Under the pieces are notes generated by a model. It was not told where the DNA came from, did not search any database, and saw only the letters and a list, made by a program, of their open reading frames with translations. A stretch of DNA of 50,307 bases, taken from positions 60,523 through 110,829 of the forward strand of contig NZ_VWWL01000025.1 of assembly GCF_011752995.1 (NCBI RefSeq). The letters are read 5' to 3'. Position numbers and translations under genes: made by a program. Numbering within the stretch: position 1 is the first letter of the stretch; each line of letters opens with the position of its first letter. Of this stretch, positions 8,005 through 16,858 are shown in pieces. The stretch comes from Burkholderia sp. Ax-1724. Lineage in GTDB: Bacteria > Pseudomonadota > Gammaproteobacteria > Burkholderiales > Burkholderiaceae.

Positions 8005-8162
8005 GCTCAGACGCGGCGAGCTTCGCGACTCGATGCCGCACGGCCCAATTCAAGCGCGCGAGGTTCGGCTCCTACAATCGGCATGCATTCGCCAGATCTC
8101 CCGACGGCCCGGGCGGACTGGTCCAGCCGGGTTCACCGGCATGAAGTCGTCTTCGACCGAAC

Positions 8163-8423
8163 ATGACCCTAGCCCTCAATCGCCACAGCACACGCCGCTC
8201 ACGCTGGCGCACCCGGTTCACCCGGTGGGTGCGCGGCCCGACACTGGCACGCGATATCGCCATCATCCTCGCCATCAAATTCGTCCTGCTGATGGCGCTC
8301 AAGTTCACCTTTTTCAATCATCCGCAGGCGCAGCACATGATGCTGCCGCCCGAGCAAGTCGCGCAGGCGCTGCTGTCGGTGCCTGTCCCGCATCCGTCCC
8401 GAGGTGATCAACATGCCCGTTAG
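8163..8423 (+). CDS. cydP: cytochrome bd oxidase small subunit/assembly protein CydP
   Basis: This 86-residue protein has a basic N-terminus (about residues 1-30), one transmembrane helix (DIAIILAIKFVLLMALKFTFF) and a C-terminal tail with HPQAQHMMLPPEQVAQALL. The pattern matches the CydP family encoded in front of cydAB in many betaproteobacteria, where it is thought to aid assembly or stability of cytochrome bd. The gene overlaps the start of cydA by 11 bases, which implies translational coupling. The name rests on the motif and position; the function comes from the family and is not visible in the sequence. Confidence 0.82.
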   Translation: MTLALNRHSTRRSRWRTRFTRWVRGPTLARDIAIILAIKFVLLMALKFTFFNHPQAQHMMLPPEQVAQALLSVPVPHPSRGDQHAR

Positions 8424-10008
8424 CGAAGTCGTAGAACTATCGCGTCTTCAGTTCGCCATCACGGCGCTCTATCACTTTCTGTTCGTGCCGCTCACGCTCG
8501 GCCTCGCGTGGCTGCTCGTCATCATGGAGTCCGTCTACGTGATGACCGGCAAGCCGATCTACAAGGACATGACACAGTTCTGGGGCAAGCTCTTCGGCAT
8601 CAACTTCGCGATGGGCGTCGCCACCGGTCTCACGCTCGAATTCCAGTTCGGCACCAACTGGGCGTACTACTCGCATTACGTCGGCGATATTTTCGGCGTG
8701 CCGCTCGCCGTCGAAGGGCTGATGGCGTTCTTCCTCGAATCGACCTTCGTCGGCCTGTTCTTCTTCGGCTGGAGCCGGCTCTCGAAGGTGCAGCACCTGA
8801 TCGTCACGTTCTGCGTCGCGCTCGGCTCGAACCTCTCGGCGCTGTGGATTCTGATCGCCAATGGCTGGATGAACAATCCGGTCGGCGCGAAGTTCAACTA
8901 CCAGACGATGCGCATGGAGCTCGACAGCATCTTCGCGGTGATCTTCAACCCGGTCGCGCAGGTCAAGTTCGTGCACACGGTATCGGCCGGTTACGTGACC
9001 GCGTCGATGTTCGTGCTCGGCGTGTCGTCGTGGTATCTGCTCAAGCGCCGCGACACCGAGTTCGCGCTGCGCTCGTTCGCGATCGCCGCCGGCTTCGGCC
9101 TCGCCTCGGCCTTGTGCGTGATCGTGCTCGGCGACGAATCGGGCTACCGCACCGGCGAAGTCCAGCAGGTCAAGCTCGCCGCCATCGAATCCGAATGGGA
9201 AACCGCGCCCGCGCCGGCACCGTTCACGATCTTCGGGATTCCGAACCAGCGCGAACAGCGCACCGATTACGCGATCCGCGTGCCGTACGCGCTCGGCATC
9301 ATCGCGACGCGTTCGCTCGACGAGCCCGTGGTCGGCCTGCGCGACCTGATTGCGGAAAACGAAGGCCGCATCAAAAGCGGCATGCTGGCCTTCGCAGCGC
9401 TGCAAAAGCTCAAGGGCGGCGACGCGACCGACGCAGCGCGCGCCGCCTTCGAAGCGCACAAGGCCGATCTCGGCTACGGCCTGCTGCTCAAGCAGTTCAC
9501 GCCGAACGTAACCGATGCGACGCCCGAGCAGATCTCCGCGGCGGCGCAGCGCACGATCCCGCCGGTCCTGCCACTGTTCTTCTCGTTTCGCCTGATGGTC
9601 GGCCTCGGTCTGCTGTTCCTCGCGACCTTCGTGCTCGCGTTCTGGTTCTGCGCGCAACGCACGCTGCTGCTGGAGAAGCGCCGCTGGTTCCTGCGCTGGG
9701 CCGTGTGGGCGATTCCGCTGCCGTGGCTCGCCGCCGAACTCGGCTGGATCGTCGCCGAAATGGGCCGCCAGCCGTGGAGCATCGCCGGCATCCTGCCGAC
9801 CAATCTCGCCGCGTCGAGCCTGACGCCGCGCGATCTGTATCTGAGCATCGGCGGCTTCGTGCTGTTCTACACGGTGCTGTTCGTCATCGAGATCATGCTG
9901 ATGTTCAAGTACGCGCGGCTTGGTCCGTCGTCGCTGCACACGGGCCGCTATCACCACGAGATCGCGCAGCCGGCCGCCCAGCCGCTGTCGCCGAATACGG
10001 CCGCGTGA
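8413..10008 (+). CDS. cydA: cytochrome bd ubiquinol oxidase subunit I
   Basis: CydA is the heme-bearing subunit of the bd quinol oxidase. It oxidises ubiquinol and reduces oxygen to water in the inner membrane with high oxygen affinity. The 531-residue product is close to the length of the E. coli form with the long Q loop. It begins with FAITALYHFLFVPLTLG carrying the heme ligand His, and has nine or so membrane spans and the conserved GRQPW motif near residue 451. The ATG at 8413 is preceded by GAGGTG; a GTG nine bases earlier lies within that Shine-Dalgarno. It is translationally coupled to cydP and followed 37 bases later by cydB. Confidence 0.97.
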   Translation: MPVSEVVELSRLQFAITALYHFLFVPLTLGLAWLLVIMESVYVMTGKPIYKDMTQFWGKLFGINFAMGVATGLTLEFQFGTNWAYYSHYVGDIFGVPLAVEGLMAFFLESTFVGLFFFGWSRLSKVQHLIVTFCVALGSNLSALWILIANGWMNNPVGAKFNYQTMRMELDSIFAVIFNPVAQVKFVHTVSAGYVTASMFVLGVSSWYLLKRRDTEFALRSFAIAAGFGLASALCVIVLGDESGYRTGEVQQVKLAAIESEWETAPAPAPFTIFGIPNQREQRTDYAIRVPYALGIIATRSLDEPVVGLRDLIAENEGRIKSGMLAFAALQKLKGGDATDAARAAFEAHKADLGYGLLLKQFTPNVTDATPEQISAAAQRTIPPVLPLFFSFRLMVGLGLLFLATFVLAFWFCAQRTLLLEKRRWFLRWAVWAIPLPWLAAELGWIVAEMGRQPWSIAGILPTNLAASSLTPRDLYLSIGGFVLFYTVLFVIEIMLMFKYARLGPSSLHTGRYHHEIAQPAAQPLSPNTAA

Positions 10009-10045
10009 CGCGCCGCCGCCACTCCGTTCGAGAGGAATCGACACC

Positions 10046-11182
10046 ATGGATTACGCAACGCTCAAACTGATCTGGTGGGCATTGATAGGCGTACTGCTGA
10101 TCGGCTTCGCGCTCACCGACGGCTTCGATATGGGCGCGGCGATCCTGCTGCCGTTCATCGCGAAGACGGACGCCGAGCGGCGCATCGTCGTCAACACGGT
10201 CGGCGCAACGTGGGAAGGCAATCAGGTCTGGCTCGTCACCGCGGGCGGCGCGATGTTCGCGGCATGGCCGCTCGCTTATGCGGCGTCGTTCTCCGGCTTC
10301 TACTTCGCGATGCTGCTCGTGCTGTTCGCGCTGTTCTTCCGGCCGGTCGGCTTCGACTATCGCGGCAAGCGCGACGACCCGCGCTGGCGCAACGCGTGGG
10401 ACTGGGGCCTGTTCATCGGCGGCCTCGTGCCGGCGCTCGTGTTCGGCGTCGCGTTCGGCAATCTGCTGCAAGGCGTGCCGTTCTCGTTCGACAACGACCT
10501 GCGCGTCACCTATCACGGCAGTTTCTTCGGCCTGCTCAATCCGTTCGCCTTGCTGACAGGCCTTGTCAGCGTGTCGATGCTGACCGCGCACGGCGCGGCG
10601 TTCGTGAAGTGGAAATCAGATGGCGTGATCCACGAGCGCGCGTCGAAGGCGCTGCGGCTCGCAGCGGTGTGCGCGGTCGTGCTGTTCATGGTGGCGGGCG
10701 CGTTCGTCGCGACGATGATCGGCGGCTATCAGATCGTCGACGCGCCGCCGCTCGACGCGGTCGCCAATCCGCTGCTGAAGACCGTGATCGGCGCACCAGG
10801 CCTGTGGCTCACCAACTACGCGCTGTATCCGTGGATGGTGGCCGCGCCCGTGGCGGGTCTCGTCGGCGGCATTCTGGCGGTGCTGCTCGCGCGTTCGCGC
10901 TTCGAGGCGAGCGCGTTTCTGTCGACCGCGCTGATGGTCGTCGGCGTGATCCTGACGGCAGGCTTCTCGATGTTCCCGTTCATCATGCCGTCCTCGCTCG
11001 ACGGCCGCAGCAGCCTGACGCTATGGGATTCGACGTCGAGCCGCCTGACGCTCGAAATCATGCTGGTCGCCGTCATCATTTTCCTGCCGATCATCCTGCT
11101 GTACACGAGCTGGGTGTATCGCGTGATGCGTGGCAAGGTGACCGCGGCGGCCATCAAGGAAAACAGCCATTCGATGTATTGA
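10046..11182 (+). CDS. cydB: cytochrome bd ubiquinol oxidase subunit II
   Basis: CydB pairs with CydA in the bd oxidase. The 378-residue polytopic membrane protein starts MDYATLKLIWWALIGVLLIG and has the family block DGFDMGAAILLPF, then VGATWEGNQVWLVTAGGAMFAAWP, and GFDYRGKR. The length equals that of E. coli CydB (about 379). The ATG at 10046 follows AGAGGAAT. A strong terminator follows 46 bases after the stop. No CydX-sized frame fits in that space, so a CydX-like small subunit is not encoded here; CydP at the front may take a comparable place. Confidence 0.97.
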   Translation: MDYATLKLIWWALIGVLLIGFALTDGFDMGAAILLPFIAKTDAERRIVVNTVGATWEGNQVWLVTAGGAMFAAWPLAYAASFSGFYFAMLLVLFALFFRPVGFDYRGKRDDPRWRNAWDWGLFIGGLVPALVFGVAFGNLLQGVPFSFDNDLRVTYHGSFFGLLNPFALLTGLVSVSMLTAHGAAFVKWKSDGVIHERASKALRLAAVCAVVLFMVAGAFVATMIGGYQIVDAPPLDAVANPLLKTVIGAPGLWLTNYALYPWMVAAPVAGLVGGILAVLLARSRFEASAFLSTALMVVGVILTAGFSMFPFIMPSSLDGRSSLTLWDSTSSRLTLEIMLVAVIIFLPIILLYTSWVYRVMRGKVTAAAIKENSHSMY

Positions 11183-11228
11183 ACGGCACGACGTTTTGCG
11201 AGTCCGGTAGCATCCAGCGGTTAACGCA

Positions 11229-11264
11229 AGAGCGGCACCTTGAAAACAAGGTGCCGCTCTTTTT
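11229..11264 (+). terminator. rho-independent terminator after cydB
   Basis: Perfect 14-bp arms AGAGCGGCACCTTG and its complement enclose an AAAA loop and are followed by TTTTTA. The reverse strand has only a short T stretch after the stem, so it may also help stop the convergent nagE transcript. Confidence 0.93.
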
Positions 11265-11298
11265 ATTCACAGCCAACCGCTGCGAACCGGGGCATGGC

Positions 11299-13116
11299 TC
11301 ACGCCAGTACCGGCTCTGCGCCGGCGCCCGCGCCGCCGCCTGGCGACAGTCGCGTCGCGAGCTTCTGCGCATAACGCGGCGCAGCCTCGCCGACCACGAC
11401 ATGGAACGTATCGGTCGCCACCCACGCGGTATCGAGCGAAGCGAGGCGCTGACGATCGACCGCCGACGGATCGCGCACGACGACCCGCAGACGCGTGGCC
11501 GCGACCGCATCGAGCGACACTATGTTGCCCGCGCCGCCGAACACGGCGAGCCAGCGCAGCGGATCGGGATCGAGCGGACCGCCCTGCGCGTGCTGAGCCA
11601 CAGGTTGCGGCGCGGATTGCACGCTCCGCGCGGCAACCGCCGTCGGCGCAACAGCAGCAGCCACGGCAACCGGCGCAGCCCCGACCTCATCGCCGCCACC
11701 CTGCGCAATCACCGTGCGGATTTCATCGGCGATGATGTCCGCTTCCGGTCCGATGATGACCTGCACATTGGTCGCGCCGCGCTTGAGCACGCCGCGCGCG
11801 CCGATCGTCTTCAGCTCGCTCTCGGACACCTTCGCCGCATCGACCACCGACAGACGCAGACGCGTCGTGCACGCATCCACGACCGACAGATTCGCCGCGC
11901 CGCCGAGCGCCGCGATATAGCGTCGCGCACGCGGCACGGCCGCACCGGCGATCGGCGCGACGAAGCCGCCGGCCGTGAACGAATCGGCCTGCTCTTCGGC
12001 ACCGGCCGGCTCGCGGCCCGGCGTTGCCATGTTGAACTTGCGGATGAAGAAGCGGAACAGCCCGTAGTACAGCACCGAGTACACGATGCCGATCGGAATC
12101 GCCCACCAGCCCCGCGTCGACAGCCCGTAGTTCAGCACGTAATCGATAAAGCCCGCCGAGAACGTGAAGCCGAGGTGAATGCCGAGCGCCGAGCAGATCG
12201 CGAGCGAAATCCCGGTCAGCAGCGCGTGGATCGCGTAGAGCACCGGCGCGAGGAACATGAAGCTGAATTCGATCGGCTCGGTCACGCCGGTCAGGAACGA
12301 CGTGAGGCCCATCGAGAACAGCAGGCCGAACACCATCGCGCGGCGCTCTTTCGGCGCTTCGTGATACATCGCGAGACACGCGGCCGGCAGGCCGAACATC
12401 ATCACCGGGAAGAAGCCCGTCATGAAGGTGCCCGCGGTCGGATCGCCGGCGAAGAAGCGGTGCAGGTCGCCCGTGACCGGCGCGCCGCCCGCCGGCGTGA
12501 ACGTGCCGAACACGAACCACGTCAGCGAATTGAGGATGTGATGCAGGCCCGTGACGAGCAGCAGACGGTTCAGCACGCCGAACACGAAGGCGCCGAGCGC
12601 GCCCGCCGTGGTGAGCCAGTGGCCGGCCACGTCGATCGCGTTCTGCACCGGCTGCCACACGTAGCCGAACACGATGCCGAGTATCAGGCAGACCACCCCC
12701 GTGACGATCGGCACGAAGCGTTTGCCGCCGAAGAACGCGAGGTAATCGGGCAGCTTGATGTCCTTGTAGCGGTTGTACAGGAAACCGGCCACGAGACCCG
12801 CGACGATCCCCGACAGCACACCCATGTTGAGCTTGTCGTTGATGTCCTTCATCACCGCGATCTGCACCAGATAGCCGATCGCGCCCGCGAGGCCCGCGAC
12901 GCCGTTGTTGTCTTTCGCGAAACCGACCGCCACGCCGATCGCAAACAGCAGCGGCAGGTTGCTGAAAATCGCGTCGCCCGCGTCGGCGATCATCTTGATG
13001 TTGAACACGTCGGGCTGGCCGAGGCGCAGCAGCAGGCCGGCGACCGGCAGCACCGCGATCGGCAGCATCAGCGCGCGTCCGAGGCGCTGAATCTTCAGAA
13101 ACGGATTTCCATCCAT
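11299..13116 (-). CDS. nagE: PTS N-acetylglucosamine transporter EIICB with a second EIIB-like domain
   Basis: NagE imports GlcNAc and phosphorylates it to GlcNAc-6-phosphate. The 605-residue protein has an EIIC domain of glucose-family type (about residues 1-365, with many membrane helices and the GVTEPIEFSFMFLAP motif). An EIIB domain follows with the phosphorylatable Cys416 in VDACTTRLRL. After an Ala/Val-rich linker (about 475-515) a second EIIB-like domain (about 518-592) occurs. There the Cys is replaced, in LDAVAATRLRV, so it cannot be phosphorylated at that site. No EIIA is attached; it is supplied by the upstream EIIA-HPr-EI gene 104 bases away. The ATG at 13116 has CAGGAG upstream. 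Confidence 0.92.
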   Translation of the reverse strand: MDGNPFLKIQRLGRALMLPIAVLPVAGLLLRLGQPDVFNIKMIADAGDAIFSNLPLLFAIGVAVGFAKDNNGVAGLAGAIGYLVQIAVMKDINDKLNMGVLSGIVAGLVAGFLYNRYKDIKLPDYLAFFGGKRFVPIVTGVVCLILGIVFGYVWQPVQNAIDVAGHWLTTAGALGAFVFGVLNRLLLVTGLHHILNSLTWFVFGTFTPAGGAPVTGDLHRFFAGDPTAGTFMTGFFPVMMFGLPAACLAMYHEAPKERRAMVFGLLFSMGLTSFLTGVTEPIEFSFMFLAPVLYAIHALLTGISLAICSALGIHLGFTFSAGFIDYVLNYGLSTRGWWAIPIGIVYSVLYYGLFRFFIRKFNMATPGREPAGAEEQADSFTAGGFVAPIAGAAVPRARRYIAALGGAANLSVVDACTTRLRLSVVDAAKVSESELKTIGARGVLKRGATNVQVIIGPEADIIADEIRTVIAQGGGDEVGAAPVAVAAAVAPTAVAARSVQSAPQPVAQHAQGGPLDPDPLRWLAVFGGAGNIVSLDAVAATRLRVVVRDPSAVDRQRLASLDTAWVATDTFHVVVGEAAPRYAQKLATRLSPGGGAGAGAEPVLA

Positions 13117-13220
13117 GGGTATCTCCTGTCCTTGTCTCGTAACTGGACGTTGTGGTTAGGTTGTGTGGCGATAGGTGAGGATTGCGCCGGCCCGCGCCGC
13201 GAAGCACGGACCACGCGGCT

Positions 13221-15803
13221 TCAGTCGAGCGGCCAGGTGGCGCGGCTCGCGGCTCTGACGGCCTGCGCCGATTCGAGCGCGAGCGCATCCTGGGCGCGCT
13301 GACGGCACAACGGATAATCGAGCGTGCGCACGCGCGCCTTGATGCCCGGCACCGATACCGGATCGACCGACAGCTCGGTCACGCCGAGACCGACGAGCAG
13401 CGGCATCGCGAGCGGATCGCCCGCCAGCGCGCCGCACACGCCGACCCATTTGCCGTGCTTGTCCGCGCCCGCGACGGTCGCCGCGATCAGGCGCAGCACG
13501 GCCGGGTGCAGGCCATCGGCCTGAGCCGCGAGATCGGGCTGGCAGCGGTCCATCGCGAGCGTGTACTGCGTCAGATCGTTGGTGCCGATCGAGAGGAAAT
13601 CGGCGTGCTGCGCGAGTTGATCGGCGAGCAATGCCGCCGACGGCACTTCGATCATTACGCCCACTTCGATCGCTTCCGTGCGGCCGGCCTCGCGCGCCAG
13701 CTCGTCGATGCGCTTGCGGATGCCGATCAGTTCGCTCGCGTCGGTGACCATCGGCAGCAGGATGCGCACGGCGCCGAGCGGGCGCACCGCGAGCAGGCCG
13801 CGCAACTGGGCGTCGAGCAGATCGGGGCGCACCTGCGCGAGGCGCACGCCGCGCAGGCCGAGCGCGGGGTTCGGCTCGGGCGGCAGCGTCAGATAGTCGA
13901 CTTCCTTGTCGGCGCCGACGTCGAGCGTGCGAATGATCGCGGTGCGGCCGCCCAACGCGTCGGCAATCGCCTGGTAGCTCTGACGATGCTCGTCGGCACT
14001 CGGTGCGGCCGGACGGTGGATAAACAGCAGCTCGGTGCGCAACAGCCCGACCGCATCGGCGCCGTTGTCGACGGCAGCCTTGGCGTCGTCGAGCGTCGCG
14101 ATGTTGGCGGCCACTTCGATCGCCCGGCCGTCGGACGTCGCCGCGGCCTGCTGCGAGGTCCGGCGATTCGCTTCGCGCACGTCGGCGAGACGGCTGCGCT
14201 CGCGGCGCGCGCGTTCGACGTCGAGTTCGGTCGGTGCGAATTCGAGGCGCCCCGTGCTCGCATTGACGACGACCTGGGTGCCCTCGGGAATCGCATGCAA
14301 CGCATCGCCGATCGCGACCAGCGCCGGAATGCCGGCCTGGCGCGCGAGAATCGCCGCGTGCGAGGTGGCGCCGCCGCGCGCCATCACGAGCGCGGTCACG
14401 CGCGTGCGATCGAGCGAGGACAGATCCGACGGCGTGAATTCGTCCGCGGCGAGCACCGCTTCAGCGGGCAGCGTGCGCGCCGCCGCGCTCGTATAACCGA
14501 GCGCGCGCAGCACGCGCTTTTCGATGTCGCGCAGATCGGCGGCACGTTCGGCAAGCAGCGCGTCCTCGACCTTGCTCAGGACATCGATCTGTGCGCGGAT
14601 CGCCTCGCGCCACGCGAATCCGGCGCTCTTGCCGAGGCTGATCAGATCGCGCGCGGCATCGAGCAGCGTCGGGTCTTCGAGCAGCACGCGGTGCACCGCG
14701 AAAATCCCCGCTTCGCCGACCGCACCGCGCTGCGACGCATCGCGCACGGTCGTGTCGAGATCGGCGTCGACGCTCGCGATCGCCTTGTCGAGCAGACGGC
14801 TTTCCGCCGCCGACGTGCCGCTCGCCTGTTCCGGCGGATCGAGGTCCGCGTCGTCCCAGCGCACGAGCTGGCCGACCGCGACGCCCGGCGCCGCGCACAC
14901 GCCCGCGAGCGTGTTCGGCGCGAGCGGCTCGCCCGCGGCCCGCACCGCTGCGGCCGCCACGGACACAGCAGCGGGTGCCGGTGTAGCCTGGCGCGCCGGC
15001 TTCTGTTCGACTTCGCCGTGCGCTTCGCGCGTCAGTTCGTGAGCGACGGCATCGACCGCCGCCTGCGCTTGCGGACCGACGCCGAGCAATTCGACCGTCG
15101 CACCTTCGCCGGCGCCGAGGCCGAGCAGGCCGACCACGCTTTCGATCGCCGCCTTGCGGCCTTCGTAACGCACCTCGACACGCGCATCGAAACCGCGCGC
15201 CGCTTCGCGCGCTCGCGCGGCCGGCCGCGCATGCAGACCGCCCGCGTGCGTCAGCGTGATCTGGCGACGTGCTTCGGTCTCGACCTGGGCGGCGCTCGCC
15301 TCGCGCACGGCCTCGGTGTTCACGCCGTCGCGCGCGCGCAGCACCAGCAGCGGCGTTTCGCCGGCCTTCACCGGGCCTGCCGGCGCGCGCTCGATCACCT
15401 CGAACGCATCCGAATTGGCGATCGCGATCACCGAGACGAGGCTCGGCGCATTGAGCGCGATCTGGTCCTGATCGAACTCGATCAGCACGTCGCCGGCGTG
15501 CACGTGCGCGCCCTGCTCGACCATCGGCGCAAACCCCTTGCCGTTCAGCCCGACCGTATCGATGCCGATATGCAGCAGAATTTCCGCGCCCTCGGCGCTC
15601 GCGAGCGTGACCGCGTGGCCGGTGCGCGCGAGATGCGTGACGACGCCGTCGCACGGCGCGACCAGGCGACCTTCCAGCGGATCGATGCCGATGCCGTCAC
15701 CGAACATGCCGCCCGAAAACACCGGGTCCGGCACGTTCTCAAGCGGCACGACCGGACCGGTCAGCGGTGCGAGCAAAACAATGTGATCTTCGGAATGACT
15801 CAT
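13221..15803 (-). CDS. EIIA(Glc)-HPr-EI multiphosphoryl transfer fusion
   Basis: This 860-residue protein joins three PTS components. Residues about 5-155 are an EIIA(Glc)-type domain with the phosphorylated His78 in LLHIGIDTVG. Residues about 178-265 are an HPr domain with GLHARPAA (His191). Residues about 292-860 are Enzyme I with GGATSHAAI (His482), LRTELLF, GTNDLTQY and VGVCGALAGDP, which keeps the active-site Cys but has Ala where EI usually has Glu. It carries phosphate from PEP to NagE. The ATG at 15803 starts the conserved domain. In-frame ATGs at 15830 and 15836, near the upstream stop and a weak GAGA, are alternatives. It forms an operon with nagA, the SIS deaminase and nagE. Confidence 0.92.
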   Translation of the reverse strand: MSHSEDHIVLLAPLTGPVVPLENVPDPVFSGGMFGDGIGIDPLEGRLVAPCDGVVTHLARTGHAVTLASAEGAEILLHIGIDTVGLNGKGFAPMVEQGAHVHAGDVLIEFDQDQIALNAPSLVSVIAIANSDAFEVIERAPAGPVKAGETPLLVLRARDGVNTEAVREASAAQVETEARRQITLTHAGGLHARPAARAREAARGFDARVEVRYEGRKAAIESVVGLLGLGAGEGATVELLGVGPQAQAAVDAVAHELTREAHGEVEQKPARQATPAPAAVSVAAAAVRAAGEPLAPNTLAGVCAAPGVAVGQLVRWDDADLDPPEQASGTSAAESRLLDKAIASVDADLDTTVRDASQRGAVGEAGIFAVHRVLLEDPTLLDAARDLISLGKSAGFAWREAIRAQIDVLSKVEDALLAERAADLRDIEKRVLRALGYTSAAARTLPAEAVLAADEFTPSDLSSLDRTRVTALVMARGGATSHAAILARQAGIPALVAIGDALHAIPEGTQVVVNASTGRLEFAPTELDVERARRERSRLADVREANRRTSQQAAATSDGRAIEVAANIATLDDAKAAVDNGADAVGLLRTELLFIHRPAAPSADEHRQSYQAIADALGGRTAIIRTLDVGADKEVDYLTLPPEPNPALGLRGVRLAQVRPDLLDAQLRGLLAVRPLGAVRILLPMVTDASELIGIRKRIDELAREAGRTEAIEVGVMIEVPSAALLADQLAQHADFLSIGTNDLTQYTLAMDRCQPDLAAQADGLHPAVLRLIAATVAGADKHGKWVGVCGALAGDPLAMPLLVGLGVTELSVDPVSVPGIKARVRTLDYPLCRQRAQDALALESAQAVRAASRATWPLD

Positions 15804-15841
15804 GAGGCTGGACTTTTCGACACGTCGCATCTGCATTCTCG

Positions 15842-16858
15842 TCAGTGAGTTTCGGTGACTTTGTTGAGATGGCGCGGCGCATCGGGATTGCGCCCGCGCG
15901 CGGCGGCAAGGTCCGCGGCCATCACGTAAAAGGACAGGATCGCGGCGATCGGATCGAGCGCCGCGTGTGCGGTTGAAACAAGCGGCAGCGACGCGTCGGC
16001 CACGTCGTCGGGCGCGGCGAGCAGCACGCGCGCGCCGCGCGCGCGCATGTCGTGCGCGAGTTGCAGGAGGCCCGCCTGCTCCGGTCCGCGCGGCGCGAAC
16101 ACGAGTAGCGGATAGTCGCGATCGATCAGCTCCATCGGACCGTGACGCACTTCCGCGCTCGAAAACGCTTCGGCCTGGATGCCCGAGGTTTCCTTCAGCT
16201 TCAGCGCGGCTTCCTGCGCGATCGCGAGACCGAGGCCCCGGCCGATCACGATCATCCGTTCGATGCCGCGCAGTTCGTTCACGGCCATCGACCAGTCGAG
16301 CCGGCCCGCGCGCTCCAGCGCCTCGGGCAGCGTGTTCAGCGCGTCGAGCAGTTCGGCGTCGTTCTGCCAATGCGCGACCAGTTGCGCGGAAATCGACAGC
16401 ATCGCGATATAGCTCTTGGTCGCGGCGACGCTCAGTTCGGGACCGGCGACGAGCGGCAGATGCCACTCGCACGCATCCGCGAGCGGCGACGCCGGCGCGT
16501 TCACGGCGGCGACCGTCAACGCCCCAGCATTGCGCAACGCGTTCATCGTGCCGACAAGGTCCGGGCTCTTGCCCGATTGCGAGAACGCGAGCGCAAGCTG
16601 GTCGCGCACCTGCAACGGCGCCTGCTGCAACGTCGCGACCGACATCGGCAGCGACGCGACCGGCACGCCGAGGCGGCTCATCGTCAGCGAGGCGAAGTAA
16701 CTGGCGGCGTGGTCCGAACTGCCGCGCGCGACCGTCAATGCGACGTGGCGCGGCTGTTGCGCGAGCGTCGCGGCGAGCGCCGCGACGCGCGAGGTGTCCT
16801 CGAGTTGCGCGGCGACCGTCCCGGCGGACGCGAGCGCTTCTTTAAGCATATTCGACAA
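15842..16858 (-). CDS. nagBII: SIS-domain glucosamine-6-phosphate deaminase (NagB-II type)
   Basis: This protein of 338 residues has two sugar isomerase (SIS) domains related to the C-terminal half of GlmS and lacks the glutaminase part. Family members in proteobacterial nag operons deaminate glucosamine-6-phosphate to fructose-6-phosphate, replacing classical NagB. Visible motifs are ARGSSDHAASYF, FSQSGKSPDLV, GPELSVAATKSY, GRGLGLAIAQEAALKLKETS and AEVRHGPMELI. No classical NagB is in the cluster, so this gene fills the step after NagA. The TTG at 16858 has GGAG six bases upstream; an ATG at 16849 is an alternative. The start overlaps the end of nagA. Confidence 0.88.
   Translation of the reverse strand: MSNMLKEALASAGTVAAQLEDTSRVAALAATLAQQPRHVALTVARGSSDHAASYFASLTMSRLGVPVASLPMSVATLQQAPLQVRDQLALAFSQSGKSPDLVGTMNALRNAGALTVAAVNAPASPLADACEWHLPLVAGPELSVAATKSYIAMLSISAQLVAHWQNDAELLDALNTLPEALERAGRLDWSMAVNELRGIERMIVIGRGLGLAIAQEAALKLKETSGIQAEAFSSAEVRHGPMELIDRDYPLLVFAPRGPEQAGLLQLAHDMRARGARVLLAAPDDVADASLPLVSTAHAALDPIAAILSFYVMAADLAAARGRNPDAPRHLNKVTETH

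Noticed and set aside
11183..11228. A CydX-like gene after cydB
   Set aside because: Only 46 bases lie before the terminator; no frame of suitable length with a membrane helix.
10075..13302. A 1075-codon plus-strand open frame running over cydB and opposite nagE
   Set aside because: Arg-rich shadow frame across several real genes on both strands; no domain visible.
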